A stretch of DNA of 64,000 nucleotides, taken from Paraspadella gotoi. Its lineage: Eukaryota; Chaetognatha. The stretch covers positions 7,027,814 through 7,091,813 of the forward strand of contig CM119264.1 of assembly GCA_051294375.1 (NCBI GenBank), read 5' to 3'. Below the pieces are notes generated by a model that worked only from the letters and a program-made list of their open reading frames with translations, ran no database searches and was not told where the DNA came from. Each line of letters begins with the position of its first letter. Within the stretch, counting starts at the first letter, position 1. Positions 25,733 to 38,390 of this stretch are shown piece after piece. A program made the translations under genes and the position numbers.

Positions 25733-26066
25733 TCTCTCTCTCTCGCCTTTGCGCGTCCTACACAAGTTATTGCGGCCTGAACTCGCTCCAATTTGGTCAT
25801 TAGCGGAAGGAACGCGAAACAACGCGAAACGAGACAGAAAACCCCACGCATTTTCAAGTTTATATTAGTATTTTATACTATTAGCTATATTTGGGATTAC
25901 TGTTTAAATCCTAAGTTCATTATTTTTATAAACTACTTTTATTCAAAATATTTATCCACATAATTGTCAGATGAGTAACTTAATTCATGTGTAAAATTCT
26001 CTGAATGCATGATTAATAAGGTCAAGAAACGCAGAATTAGGATATTCCCGACTTATGAGGGAGTGG

Positions 26067-26272
26067 TCTTTTCATTCAATTGAAACATTCTTGAAAATAT
26101 TTTCCACTTCATGATAGGGAAGCAGGTTACTCTGGGAGTGAATAAACGAGACTGTGAGAGAAGTCTTGATTGAAAGTTGCAGGGACCTGCTATGTCATTA
26201 TCTTGGAAGAGTGATGGGGAGGCCTTATAAACCACCAAAGCCTGTCCAAAGTCAGGGCAAGATTAAGCTTTA
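26067..26272 (+). repeat. Repeat family A, copy 3
   Basis: Runs from TTTTCATTCAATTGAAACAT to GGGCAAGATTAAGCTT. It has several small deletions against copies 1 and 4 and lacks the TTGGTTGTACCAA end. Confidence 0.7.
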
Positions 26273-27216
26273 AAGGATTAATTTTATTGTTTTCAATTTA
26301 TAAGTATTTATAATGGTAATCAAATTGGTATTTGGTTACCTATTGGTGCGATCAACGGATCTACCAGACAGTCGGGTTAAACGTAGTCGGTTTAAATCAG
26401 CTCCATTGTATTAAAATATGATACAATAATTTGCTCGATGAAGGAGTACTAATTTTATAGTTTATATTAACTCTCGAATACAAATATTACATTGAGGAAT
26501 GATCGTACCAAGTACTACAAAAAAATAAAATTGCATAAATACTGGGAAAATTCATTGTGGCAAATATTCGATATTATGGGAAATTAATGATCGACGTATT
26601 TTTATAGGGCCATCAAGAAGTATTATAATTAAGCGTATTAATTCAAATCATGGCCATTGAGAGGGCTGAAGATTGACGCGACACGCGGTCAGTCTACGCG
26701 TGAGAACAAACTATGAGGTGTTTCATATTTATTTTGTGAAGTTTAATTGCAGATATGAGTTAAGACCAGGGTAATCAATCATCCAATAATCATTAATTCA
26801 TATCACGTCTCCCATTAATAATTGGTTGTTTTTACTTGAAAAGGTGTACTTAAATGCAAAATGGCCATTAATGTTTTATCGGCTGATGTATTTGTAAAAT
26901 GTCCGAATTCCGAATGAAAGAGAAAATGATAATTTACATTGCAGACATGTCAGGACGAAACCGAACAAGGTTTCCTGAGGATGTTTCCCTTTTAATGCCG
27001 GTTTCTCATTGCCTTCGTCTTAGGCACCTGCACCTGTCTGATGCACAAAGCTGCCACCCGCGCGGGCGCGATTTTTTATATTAATCTTTCGTCCGGCGTC
27101 GACGGCGCCGCTGCGACGACGGCCGTCATGACTTCAGCGGACGCGACGAAGCACGAGACTAAACTGGGATGGATGATTCACGCGAGTTGAATCCGCTCAA
27201 GATGTGCTCTCTCTAA

Positions 27217-27261
<45 letters not shown>

Positions 27262-28207
27262 TTGTAATTCTGTGTCTCTTCCCTTATTTCTGTAGGTTCA
27301 ATCCTCGAATCAAAATACCGGTTTGAACCAGAAAACCAAATATCTAAGTTCATCTTTTAATTGATATATTTTACTCCTGATTTTCATTTGTTATACTTAA
27401 TACTTTTCTATTTACAGTGTCCGCGATTGATTTCCCTAATTGTTAAATTAGTGCTATTACTCTTGGCCTAAAATGCTTTTTATCGAGCCATGACCGGCGA
27501 AGCCGGGTCAGGCTCTATAATGTTTTAGTATTGCTCTTTGCTGACGGTTAAGTCGTCGATTGTGTCGTACGTCGGCTGTCACGCTTTTTGATATAAAAAA
27601 ACTACTGCGCTTTTTATTATTTTGGCTGGGACTTACCGTTTTTTTTTAAATAAAATTATTATCGAATTAATTTATAAGTTTTACCAAAAGTGTGCGATCA
27701 TAGTAAACTGTAAAAAATTTAGATTATGGCTTCTCAACTTTGAAAATAGCTTTGATATTTTCTTATTACATTTGGATTTTAAGTATTTTTTGTTTGAAAT
27801 TTTCCACTTCCATATGATTTACTTGCCAAATTATGAAAATGAGATTTAGTACTCATTATAATATCCAATAGTATATAGAAATGCTATTTAAGCTAATTAC
27901 ATATTGCAGTATATTTAATATTTATTTTTATCGTTTATGCAAATAAATTGTTTCTTTTATTTCAGAAAAAAAAGTTTTATCTTTTTTCTTCGGTGCTTAC
28001 GAACGTGTACGAGAGTATTTTATCAATTACGCCTACTCTTAAACAATTCAAATTGATCTGGCTTTAATTTTAGTGATTTCTTTGTTATATTTTCCTATCT
28101 TACGTTTAGAATTTTAATTAAAATATATTCCCTTTGTTTTAGAGAGAAGATGTGTGCCCAATTCCGCCTGTTGACGCTGCAGTGCGGCTGATTGTCGTTT
28201 GCGTCGC
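26273..28207. other. No gene seen
   Basis: AT-rich unique sequence with a GC-rich island at 27.05-27.15 kb and a CT tract at 27221-27260. A 61-residue frame at 26899-27084 has no homology I recognise. Confidence 0.45.
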
Positions 28208-28402
28208 TGATCTTGACGTCGGCGTCACGCGACAAAGCGAGAGGGACGGAGCAGATTGCGCAGGCGTTATGCAAGCCAACCGTCGAAGCCATTGGATTCA
28301 AACAACGTTCCTTTCTTTTACTTCGCCCGGAGCGGGAGGCGAAAACTTGGGTCTCTTGACGGGACTGAGCGCCGCACGGAAGGAAAACGCTCGGAAAATG
28401 CA
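28208..28402 (-). repeat. GC-rich repeat family B, copy 3, inverted
   Basis: Reverse complement of copies 1 and 2, from CTGATCTTGACGTCGGCGTC to CGCTCGGAAAATGC. It is followed within 13 bases by the 25-N gap at 28415. Confidence 0.75.
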
Positions 28403-28509
28403 TCTCTCTCTTTTNNNNNNNNNNNNNNNNNNNNNNNNNAGTAAAAGAATAAATAGGATTACAAAATGGTCTTAAATAAACCTAAATGTTTAGTTTATTA
28501 TCAAATTTT

Positions 28510-28726
28510 GATGTTCGAAGTATGTATCGTTTTGACTTTTGTTTTGTTTTTTTTTGTTTCATTTTAACTTTAGAAACAAATCTCAAATTTTTTTTCTTTT
28601 AAATTTCAGTCTAATGATGAGATACAAAGCATAGTATTAGTTACGATGCTTTTTTGTCGGGATCACTAATACAGTAAACCGCAAATCATTGATCTGGGTC
28701 AGGATCCTCGCGGTAAAGAGATCCTT
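28510..28726 (+). repeat. Direct duplication, copy 1, left of 10-N gap
   Basis: From GATGTTCGAAGTATGTATCG to CGGTAAAGAGATCCTT. The same sequence restarts after the gap at 28737 with small differences. Confidence 0.8.
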
Positions 28727-28736
28727 NNNNNNNNNN

Positions 28737-28926
28737 GATCGAAGTATGTATCGTTTTGACTTTGTTTTTTTTTAAACTTTAGAAACAAATTTCAAAAACA
28801 ATTTTTTTTTTAAATTTCAGTCTAATGATACAAAGCATAGCATTAGTTACGAGCACAATTATACAATAATACAGTAAACCTCAAGTCATTGATCTAGGTC
28901 AGGATCCTCACGGTAAAGAGATCCTT
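28737..28926 (+). repeat. Direct duplication, copy 2, right of 10-N gap
   Basis: Starts GATCGAAGTATGTATCG and ends CGGTAAAGAGATCCTT, like copy 1. Differences are a few substitutions and short indels, the level expected between two haplotypes. Confidence 0.8.
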
Positions 28927-29629
28927 TTAATTTCGTGACGTGACCGAAAAGTGGTCAAATCTCCGAAGATCATCGGCGTCGAAAGGGAAGAGAAAATGGG
29001 TGCTTTGGGGTTAAACGTCGGCGTGAAGAGCCTTCATGAGATTTGGATTGGAGTCCTTGGAGGGGTGAGAAGGCCAGGGGGTTGTGGCGATGGCTTGGGG
29101 TGGCTTGGGGGTTAAGGGTGGCGTGGATGACGGGGGTGGAATGGGTGGCATTGTTGACCTGAGATGCATTTGAGTCGTGGGGTATACGACGGTATAGTAA
29201 GTGATTTGGCGAGGTTGGATAAAAAGGGACAGCGGTGTCAGATCGCAACAAATTTCCTCATTTTAAATTTCCAATCTGGCGTTCGATACATAGCTAGGTA
29301 TTTGGGGAAACAGTACTATTGCTCTTTCTTCGCTATTTCACTATTTTTTTACTATCAGTGTACGTGAATGACTGTTTCTTCTAAGTTGTTCTTCGATTTT
29401 AATGCGGACTTAAAACTTCCTTCGACTCAGACGTCACCCTTTCCTCTCTCACGCGTTTGAATCAAAAACGTCGAGAGGCGAAAATGGATGGCAACCGATG
29501 GCAACTGACGGCAAATGGTGGCAACCGAGGGTCCATGAATTCCGTGCTGATTCTATGGGCCGACTCCTGATGACTGAATATTATGGAGATGCGTTTTGGG
29601 CGAAGAGGAAAAATCATCTTCAAAGGGTG

Positions 29630-29835
29630 GGACGGTGGGAGAGGGGGTAATGGGGTAATGGGGTAGGAGGGTGTTGCCTTGGGGGGGGCGGAGGGCTGAC
29701 GAGGAAGGCGTCTATTTATTGAGGAAGAGGCGCGAGTAGTTATTTGACGCAGCGATCTTAGGATGTTTTTTGGAATGGGTGGAAAAAAAATTTGTCGAGC
29801 TTCGAATTCTGGAAAGTTTCCAAAACTCTAGGGTT
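29630..29835. repeat. Inverted duplication block 1, left
   Basis: Matches the reverse complement of about 43535-43735. The shared core is TTTGTCGAGCTTCGAATTC at 29791 and its complement at 43561, with TAGGATGTTTTTTGG beside it. Confidence 0.8.
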
Positions 29836-30544
29836 TCTCGTTACGTTGTTTCCGATTTGTTTTTTGTTTTGTTTTTTTGTGTTTTTTTTCGTTATTCGTC
29901 AATGGGCTTTGTTGCTGTTTTGTTTTGTTTATACATTCGTTGTTTTGTCTGATGAGGGTTTTAAAAAAACTAAATTAATTCATTTGTTTATTGGAACAAA
30001 TTCAACTGCAGCACGAAACAAACCTTAGGAGCAAGAATTCGGTTTATCCTTAAATTTTAAACCTTGGACTGCAAAAGTCATGACACAACTACTATTATTT
30101 TAAAGGCTATCTTAGCAATTCAGCACCATTGATCCAAATATTCCTGGAGAAAAAGTGACTTCTCGGTTTAAAAGCGGTAATATTGAGCTAAGAAAACAAG
30201 ACGATCGAAGNNNNNNNNNNNNNNNNNNNNNNNNNNNNNNNNNNNNNNNNNNNNNNNNNNNNNNNNNNNNNNNNNNNNNNNNNNNNNNNNNNNNNNNNNN
30301 NNNNNNNNNNNNNNNNNNNNNNNNNNNNNNNNNNNNNNNNNNNNNNNNNNNNNNNNNNNNNNNNNNNNNNNNNNNNNNNNNNNNNNNNNNNNNNNNNNNN
30401 NNNNNNNNNNNNNNNNNNNNNNNNNNNNNNNNNNNNNNNNNNNNNNNNNNNNNNNNNNNNNNNNNNNNNNNNNNNNNNNNNNNNNNNNNNNNNNNNNNNN
30501 NNNNNNNNNNNNNNNNNNNNNNNNNNNNNNNNNNNNNNNNNNNN

Positions 30545-30581
<37 letters not shown>

Positions 30582-31102
30582 CAAGAAGGACGCCATCCTC
30601 TTTCTCGTTTCCGGCCAGAATCTTCTTTGTTATGCTTATGGACCTTTTCTTTCCTTTCCTCCCCTCTTTTCTTCGCCTCAATCTTTTTTTCTCCCTTTCC
30701 TCCGTTTTTTTTTTCCTTTTTCCTTTCTCTGCCCAGTCTTCACCCGCTTTCTGTACGTAATTTTTTTTTCTTAATTTCCTTCTCACTTTTTTTTTCTCTC
30801 CTTCCCCCCCCCCCAATTTATTCTGTTTTTTCTCTTGTCCTCTCCTTTTCCTCTCCTTCCTTTTTGTTTTTCTTTCCCCTTGTTTTTTTCCTCCTTTTCT
30901 TTCTTTTTGCTCCCTATGTTTTCCTCCTCGTATCTCCTCCATTTCTTCTTCTATTTTTCTTCTTTTTGCTTCCTCTTTTTTATTTTCTTCTATGACTTCC
31001 TCTTTTCTTTTTTTTCATTCTATATCTTCTCGCCTTTGCTAATATTCTACTCCTCCTCATTCTCTTATGCTTCCAAACCGTTCATCCAACACTCCTACAT
31101 TT

Positions 31103-31135
<33 letters not shown>

Positions 31136-31985
31136 NNNNNNNNNNNNNNNNNNNNNNNNNNNNNNNNNNNNNNNNNNNNNNNNNNNNNNNNNNNNNNNNN
31201 NNNNNNNNNNNNNNNNNNNNNNNNNNNNNNNNNNNNNNNNNNNNNNNNNNNNNNNNNNNNNNNNNNNNNNNNNNNNNNNNNNNNNNNNNNNNNNNNNNNN
31301 NNNNNNNNNNNNNNNNNNNNNNNNNNNNNNNNNNNNNNNNNNNNNNNNNNNNNNNNNNNNNNNNNNNNNNNNNNNNNNNNNNNACGCACGGACTCAAAAG
31401 CTCACTGGATATTTTGGTCTGAAAGTTTCATATTTCTTTTTTTCCCTTCTCCCTCCTTCTCAGCTTTACCCGCCTTCTTTGGTGGCCTTGCTTTCTTGGA
31501 GTTGCTTTCCTGAAATCCTTTTATTTTTCTATTTTTCCGATCAAACTTATTTATATTTAAAGGAAATTTTCTCGCACGTTGAATTTTTGAGATGCGTCCA
31601 CGACTCGACGTTTCATTGGAACGATTCTATTTAATGATATGTACTATATATTTTTTATTCTTAACTTATATCAAATTAATTTTAAATATTAATAAATAAC
31701 AATATAATTTAAATATTTTGCTCCGAAAAATATTAAAAATTATTATTATTTATTAAAAATTGTTAATAATTAATATATTACTTTTTAAAATGATAATAAA
31801 AATGAGAAAGATATGGACGCATCGTCTTGAGTCAAGGTTTCTCCTCTTCTCGATCGAGGGATTTGCGTCTGGATAAAAGAAAAACCTTGAGCATCGACCG
31901 CCATTTTCTGCATCTGCCGGTGTAGAGGATTCACCTCTGCATCGGACGGCATCTGTCAGCATCTCCCTCGATCCCGCGAGGCTTA
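30545..31985. repeat. Inverted duplication block 2, left
   Basis: Matches the reverse complement of 40690-42585. Landmarks: GGCCAGAATCT at 30613; ACGCACGGACTCAAAAGCTCA at 31384 (against TGAGC..GCGT near 41500); AAAGGAAATTTTCTCGCAC near 31560; TATGGACGC at 31812; GCATCGGACGGCATC near 31940. It contains the gap 31136-31383. The pyrimidine-rich part 30.6-31.1 kb gives long spurious frames. Confidence 0.85.
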
Positions 31986-33142
31986 GCCGTCCGCATAAAC
32001 CGAGTCTTATTTACGCAGCCACTTTACTTTCGTTTATTTACCTTCGACCGTCGTTNNNNNNNNNNGGCGGCGGCGGCGCTTCCCGTATGTTTATTTCTCT
32101 CGGGCCAGATCTATCGAGATATTAAAATCCTTCCTCCTCTCACTTTTTTATTTCTTATCTTATTTTAAAAACGCGTTAAAATTCAGTCTTTTTCGCTCTT
32201 TTTTATTTTCAGGAAGGTATCTTTAGTTTAGTACTTTTAGTTATAGATTTAGAATTTGGGGTTTTTTTTTAATTTTTTTATAAATATTTCGTTTGCTTTC
32301 TGATCTCTTTTCCGCTCGCTATGACTGTCTTTGTCACCATCACAATGTTTCTTCCATGTTCCACTCAGTCCTTTTTCCGAATGTCCTTCAAAATGTCATC
32401 CTTGCTCACTCGTTTCTATTTCCTTCTGGGTGTCAGACCGTCTCTCTCNNNNNNNNNNNNNNNNNNNNNNNNNNNNNNNNNNNNNNNNNNNNNNNNNNNN
32501 NNNNNNNNNNNNNNNNNNNNNNNNNNNNNNNNNNNNNNNNNNNNNNNNNNNNNNNNNNNNNNNNNNNNNNNNNNNNNNNNNNNNNNNNNNNNNNNNNNNN
32601 NNNNNNNNNNNNNNNNNTCTTTTCCCGCCTTCTCGTAATGTCCTTCGGAAAGTCATTTTCTTCGTCCATCTCTTAACTTTTCTCCCACCAACTTTTTCTT
32701 TCCTCCGTTTTTTTTTNNNNNNNNNNNNNNNNNNNNNNNNNNNNNNNNNNNNNNNNNNNNNNNNNNNNNNNNNNNNNNNNNNNNNNNNNNNNNNNNNNNN
32801 NNNNNNNNNNNNNNNNNNNNNNNNNNNNNNNNNNNNNNNNNNNNNNNNNNNNNNNNNNNNNNNNNNNNNNNNNNNNNNNNNNNNNNNNNNNNNNNNNNNN
32901 NNNNNNNNNTCTCTTCTCCTCTCTCTCCTCCTCCTTTCTTCCTCTCTTCCCGTAATTTCTTTGGACTCATTTTGCTTGGCCCCTACTTCTCTTCCCGCCT
33001 CCTCCCTACTCCCTCCTCCGCCCGCCCCCTTCATTCTCTTTCGCTCTCCTATCATCGATTTTGTTTCATTTTTCGCCGCGTATGCGTGGATTCTCCTCTC
33101 TCTCCCCTCTCCCCTCTCTCTTCTCTCTTCTCTCCCTCTCTC

Positions 33143-33181
<39 letters not shown>

Positions 33182-33332
33182 CTTCGTCATGATTAATTTT
33201 CTCGAATTGAGGCGTCGGATTCACAGCCTGTCGTGTCTCGGTTTCTCTCTTGATCCTTCAACGTCGACTTCGACGTCGTCTTCCGACATACGACTTCGTC
33301 GCCCCCCCCACTTTCTACTAGGCTTCATCCAC

Positions 33333-33371
33333 CTTCGACGGGGTGGGAGTCTACTCCCACCCTCGTCGAAG
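33333..33371. repeat. Perfect-looking hairpin, 18-bp arms
   Basis: CTTCGACGGGGTGGGAGT, a 2-base centre, then ACTCCCACCCTCGTCGAAG. There is one bulged base in the right arm. With almost no loop it would extrude as a cruciform rather than act as a miRNA precursor. Confidence 0.7.
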
Positions 33372-33407
33372 TTTGTCGCCTCTATCACATCCCTATTTTC
33401 ACTTATA

Positions 33408-33566
33408 TGTAGTCGGTCATTGCATATATAATATAGGGCTATATAGGGTTATATAGGGTTATATAGGGTTATATATATATAATATATATATATATATAAT
33501 ATATATATATATATTATATATTGCCTATAAGTATGACGGGGTGAACTTATGCAATGCCCGACTACA
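33408..33566. repeat. Inverted repeat around AT-rich core
   Basis: TGTAGTCGGTCATTGCATA at 33408 and its complement at 33548 (one mismatch) flank a TATA-rich core. The core holds a 10-base direct repeat, ATATAGGGTT, about four times at 33432-33470. A small MITE is possible. Confidence 0.55.
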
Positions 33567-33865
33567 ACGTCGACTTTTCTATCGCTTTTTTTTTACTTTC
33601 AAACCTAAAATAAGTTACGCTTAGTTTCAATGTCACCAAAACTCATCATTATCTCAATCATTCTTTTTAACATTTTATATCCAGCCCCCCTCCTTTCTAC
33701 TGGTTATGCCTTAACCGTACAACATATTCGCCACTTGATCATAGCAATACATAACCCTGGCCCTGGGATTTATAGTCGTCGTCGTCGTCGTCGTCGTCGT
33801 CAACATCAAAATCTTCAACAACGGTCGAACTTTCTCGGTTTCTTTTCTATCCTCTATTGGTGTTC

Positions 33866-33945
33866 TTATTCTATTCTATTCTATTCTATTCTATTCTATT
33901 CTATTCTATTCTATTCTATTCTATTCTATTCTATTCTATTCTATT
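33866..33945 (+). repeat. (TTCTA)n
   Basis: About 16 pure pentanucleotide units. Confidence 0.95.
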
Positions 33946-34209
33946 ATAAATTATTAACCACTCTCCTGCTGATCATGCCCACCCCATTCTCCTACTTTTT
34001 TCTCCTTCCTTGTTCTCCTTCTTCGATCTCCATTTCTCCCTCATAAAAACGACGCATTGACTTTCGACGTCATTATTGACGGCGACATTGACGCCGCGGC
34101 GACATGCCGGCAAGGCGGCGGCGAAGGACGGGCAAGTCGTCGTTCATCAGTTCAAAGGCGACCTCGTTCCGCACTTCTTCGCGAAGTCTGACCTCGTTCG
34201 GTGTCTTCC

Positions 34210-34210
34210 G

Positions 34211-34264
<54 letters not shown>

Positions 34265-34473
34265 TCTTAGCGATGATCAAATGTCGTTGTAATTTTCGTC
34301 GTCGTTGTTGTCATCGTCTCGACGTTTTTCCAATATTTCATCGCAAATCTTTCCTCATTTCCTTCGTCGCCGTCGTCGTCGTCGTCGTCGTCGTTCTTCC
34401 TCCACAAACCTCTTATTCCCTCCACAATTTTCCTTTAAATGCGCCGACGACGACGACGACGACGACGACGACG
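34210..34473 (+). repeat. (GTC)n and (GAC)n tracts
   Basis: GTC at 34210-34264 and 34368-34394, then GAC at 34443-34473: the same triplet in both orientations within 260 bases, able to fold back. Confidence 0.9.
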
Positions 34474-34944
34474 GGGGAAAGACGACTTCGCCGCTGGCAT
34501 TTACAATTGCGACGACGACGATGGCGACGACGACGACGAAAATATGTATTAATGCTCGGCGAATGGTAAAAGTTTAAAATCTCTTCATTGCTTTTTTTTC
34601 TTTTAATAATTAACTTCCTCTACCCCTGATGACCGAGTTCCAGCGATACATACAATTATATTATACATACATACAGCGATACATACAATTTTGTTTATGA
34701 TTAACATCCGAAAGTTTTCTAATCATCATAAGTTCTTTTATTCACAATATCTTTACATTTTAACAATGAACGTTTTATTACGAAATTTTCTCGGTTAGGG
34801 CGTTCACTCCAGTCGAAAAAAATAAAAAATAAAAAGGTTTTTCTACTAAAAACTCACTTTTTTTTCCAACCTTCCCATTACTCAAGATTAGGATTGAACG
34901 ACTGGGAAAAGAACGGGGAGAGTTTAAACCGCTTAATCGAATGT

Positions 34945-35215
34945 ATACGGTACGCGGTACTTCGGGATGCTGCGCGGTGCTTTGCGGTCCTACGTAATGC
35001 TACGCTGTTCTGCCCGGTACGACGCGGTGTTATGCGGTACTCAGCGGTGTTATGCGGTACTGCGCGGTACTACGCAGTACTTCATATTATTTCGCGGTAC
35101 TACGCCGCACTACGCCGTCTTACGCGATACTTGGCTGAGCTACGCGGTGCTACGCGGTATTTCGTCGTGCGGTACTCTGCGATAGTACTATATGCTACGC
35201 GGCGCTATCGAAAAT
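34945..35215 (+). repeat. Degenerate CGGTACTACG repeat
   Basis: About 25 diverged copies of a 10-base GCGGTACTAC-like unit. It lies in a 235-residue open frame (34894-35601) whose content is wholly repeat-derived, so I do not call a gene. Confidence 0.75.
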
Positions 35216-35304
35216 CCCGGTTTTTCGCTTCGCCTCATAAATTTTCCCGAATTGCTACAGAAATGGGTTTTCTTCCTTTCAACCTGCGCCAGGCTGGAAA
35301 TTTC

Positions 35305-35440
35305 TTGCTCCTCGCTTCGCGGCGCCGGGACATTCTTGCTTGTCGGCGCCGTGGCATTCTAGTTTCGCGACGCCGCGGCATTCTTGTTTCGCGACGCCGC
35401 GGCATTCTAGTTTCGCGACGCCGTGGCATTCTTGTCTTTC
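35305..35440 (+). repeat. 24-bp tandem repeat
   Basis: About five copies of GTTTCGCGACGCCGCGGCAT plus TCTT/TCTA. The unit is a multiple of three, giving RRRGILVS repeats in one frame and MPRRRETR on the other strand. No start, codon bias or homology supports translation. Confidence 0.8.
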
Positions 35441-35535
35441 GGAGCCTGATTATTTTTAGTTTGTGGTGCCTCGGTGATGAACCGCGCCCCTTAACCTATT
35501 CTTTTTTTCAATCATCATCGGTCCATCATCACTTA

Positions 35536-36344
35536 ACCCCGGACGTCATGAATTATAAATTATTTACAATTATGAGCCAAAAGGATTATATGTCACATTA
35601 AAATGACATAACCGTAATTGTCTTTTCATTGTCAACGCGGAAACAGAAATCGATGATCCATTGTATGCGGACATTTTAATGTCAGATACCCCTTCTCAGA
35701 ATGTGATTCAGGAGGCCTTTGTTGTCATCCCCTTCGTTGCCCAGGTATTCAGCGATCCACGGCTCAAACACGTTTTTCACTATCAGCTATACTATCAGCT
35801 ACTTATCAGCCTCGATCAGGCTCGTGCATATAATAAACTCCAGCAAGGATTGAGTGTTTTTGAATTTTTTAAATTAAAATTTTATTCATCTGTGATGTAA
35901 AAAATGACAAACAAAAATCAACACAAAAAAACAAAAGATACTCGAGAGAATCTCAATTCATCTCGAACAGATTCCTCACTCTCAGACAGCAACCACCAAG
36001 GCGACTCACGTTCGCCCAAGGCGCCTCACCCTAGACGCCCCACCCTTCTAAGGCGCCTCACTCTAGACGCCCACCTTCAAGGCGCCTCATCTAGAACGCC
36101 ACAACTCCCGGTTATGAATTCAGGGTCCGGGATGCCGGATTCTTGCCTCGCGAGGGGATCGACCAACAATGGGAGGGAGAATGAAGAATTATTGCCAGTT
36201 GTTCAGGCCCTGCGCCACTCGCGGAGTTGGCATCGGGGCGAGGAAGGGGGGATAAGAAGGGGAGAGGGGGGAAGGGGGAAGAGAAAGGGGGAGAGGGAAG
36301 GATGGGGGGAAGAGGGGGGGAAAGCAGGAGAGAAATCAGTTGTG

Positions 36345-36379
<35 letters not shown>

Positions 36380-36666
36380 AGAGAGAGAAGAGGAAAGTGG
36401 AAAGGAAGAGAATTGGAAATATAGATTTAAAAATTAGTTTCAGTAGAACGGGAAGGGAAGAGACAGAAAGATGCGTATAAATCGGCGAGCAGAAAAAAAA
36501 AAGTAAAATTCTTTTAAAAAAGCAAGAAAGAAAAAAAGAGAGAGAAAAACTGGGAAAAACGAGAAGGGAGACCCGAGGCAGAGAAAGGAAGTAAAAAAAA
36601 TTTTTTTGGAAGAAAATATATATAGTGGAGAAGCGAGAGAGAGAGAAGAGAGAGAGAGAGAGGAGT

Positions 36667-36697
<31 letters not shown>

Positions 36698-36835
36698 GAG
36701 AGAGAGAGAGACTCCCCCGCGGCATTTTTATTGCGAGACAGGGGTTGTTGCTGATCCTATCCGTCACTTGCTTAGTTCCAAAGACAGAAAACACTTTTTC
36801 TCGCTTTTGTGTTATGACGTAAAACAGAGTTTTTT
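35536..36835. repeat. Inverted duplication block 3, left
   Basis: Matches the reverse complement of about 44165-45368, where visible. Landmarks: GGACGTCATGAATTATAAAT at 35541; CGTATAAATCGGCGAGCAG near 36473; AAGACAGAAAACAC at 36780; TTATGACGTAAAACAGAG near 36811. Most of the partner's left part is hidden in gap 44601-45332. Confidence 0.82.
35650..35741 (+). other. Exon-like stretch, unassigned
   Basis: AACAG| before 35650 and CAG|GTATTC after 35741 bound an open stretch reading IDDPLYADILMSDTPSQNVI, then QEAFVVIPFVAQ. Amino-acid make-up is ordinary, unlike the repeat frames around it. No family recognised; it could be an exon of the RhoGAP gene's unseen 5' part or a transposon remnant. Confidence 0.25.
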
Positions 36836-37087
36836 TTTATTTTATATCTCCTCGGCCTATTTGTTGTTGATGTTGCGTCGTCGTCGTCGTCCGTCAGAAG
36901 AATAGAGATTAGAGATATAGATATCGTTGGTCGTCGTCCGTCGTACAGGCCAGCTTCACGACCTTAGACTATAGTTTGTTTGATGGATTTAAGCGTCGAA
37001 TTCTCAACACTCCAATGATATTGGTTAAGAAAGGAAGGGGGTTAGTAGAGAGAGAGGAGAGAGAGTGGAGATGAGAGAGAGATAGAG

Positions 37088-37124
<37 letters not shown>

Positions 37125-37170
37125 TAATGACTTGTTCAATCAAGAAATGAAGACGATCAAGATATTCGAA

Positions 37171-38215
37171 GATTCTCAGATAAGCGAAATTCTTCTTCAT
37201 TCTCATTTCTTTATGGCTCACTGATTTCTGAATTCAGTTAGTTTTGTAAGTTTAGTTAGTTAGTTAAGAAGTTAAGTTAGTTCTATTGATCTAGTTGTAG
37301 TTAGTTAGTTAAGTTAGTTAGTTAGTTAGTTAGTAGTTTAGTTTTAGAAAATTTTCTTACGTTTAGTTCGTCTCGTTTCTTTTCTCCCTTCTATATTTCA
37401 TTCCTTAATTCATTTCCTCTTTCACATTTTTTTCCTTCTATTTTCTCTATCACTTTGCTCTCCTCTTTTTCCTTTCAAATTCCCCAACCAAAGGAAAAAG
37501 GATCCAAAGCGAATAAAATTACAAATCTATAAAACACTCATCTCCCAAAATAAGTTTTCCTGTTTTTTTTAGTTTGTCTTTTTTTCCAAGAAATGGTTTG
37601 TCAAAAAAATGAGACGTCGCCTTTTTTTTTTTGGTTGGAGAGAAAAATTGAAGTGAAATTCGGATACTTAAACCAGAACGATCAAAACGAGAGAGAAAGG
37701 AGCAAAGGGCGATTGACACCGGTGATAGGTATCCACGGGGAGCGACGTTCAGAACGTTCTGTGATCGGACGTCTGTGAGAGGTTGAAGGTGGAGGAGCAG
37801 AATGGCATCTGTGGGGGAATGAACCCCGAGCGACCCCATCGATTGGAACCAGCGGGCCAAGTATGGAGTGCCCGCGAGCGACTATGGCCCGGCCTGCGCC
37901 AAGCATCGTGGGCTCACGAATAGGGGTGCCGAGAGGTAAGTTATGAGTATTAGCAGAGACAAGTAAGGTAGAAGAGTATATATGGATTAGAAGAGTCCCA
38001 ATAGTCTGAGGAGATGGTCAGAGGGTTATAGTTGATCAAAACATGTCTATAGTTTTGAGTATACACCGAATATGCGCAAATTTCAAATAGCGAGCTTAAT
38101 AATAAATATTATTCCAAGATAATTTATATTCAAAGCCAGGTACCAGGTCCTGCTCATGTTATAAATCTTGTGATGGATGCTTAAACCCTCCATACTAGTC
38201 CATAGTCCATAGTCG
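37171..38215. repeat. Inverted duplication block 4, left
   Basis: Matches the reverse complement of 39480-40560. Landmarks: (TTAG)n at 37255-37340 against (AACT)n at 40395-40490; GAGACGTCGCC at 37611 against 40153; GCCAAGCATCG near 37896 against 39948; CCAGGTACCAGGTCCTGC near 38137 against 39565. Confidence 0.82.
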
Positions 38216-38390
38216 CAAATACTAGTCATTAGTGCCACTAAGTACTGTACCAAAGTCACAATGGGACGTGAGAAAGCTGATGGACTTTTTATTCTCGAAC
38301 GCATGACATTTTTATATTCTCAAATAAGAATTGTTCTATTTGAGACAATGCTGCATTGACGTCGGAGAGTATATCTGCCACGGGAGATAA

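Noticed and set aside
33425-33475. Telomere-like TATAGGG repeats
   Set aside because: The unit is ATATAGGGTT, only four copies, inside an AT-rich palindrome; not a telomeric array.
34894-35601. A 235-residue frame with RRRGILVS repeats
   Set aside because: Almost all of it comes from the 10-bp and 24-bp tandem repeats; the opposite strand is open too, and no domain is visible.
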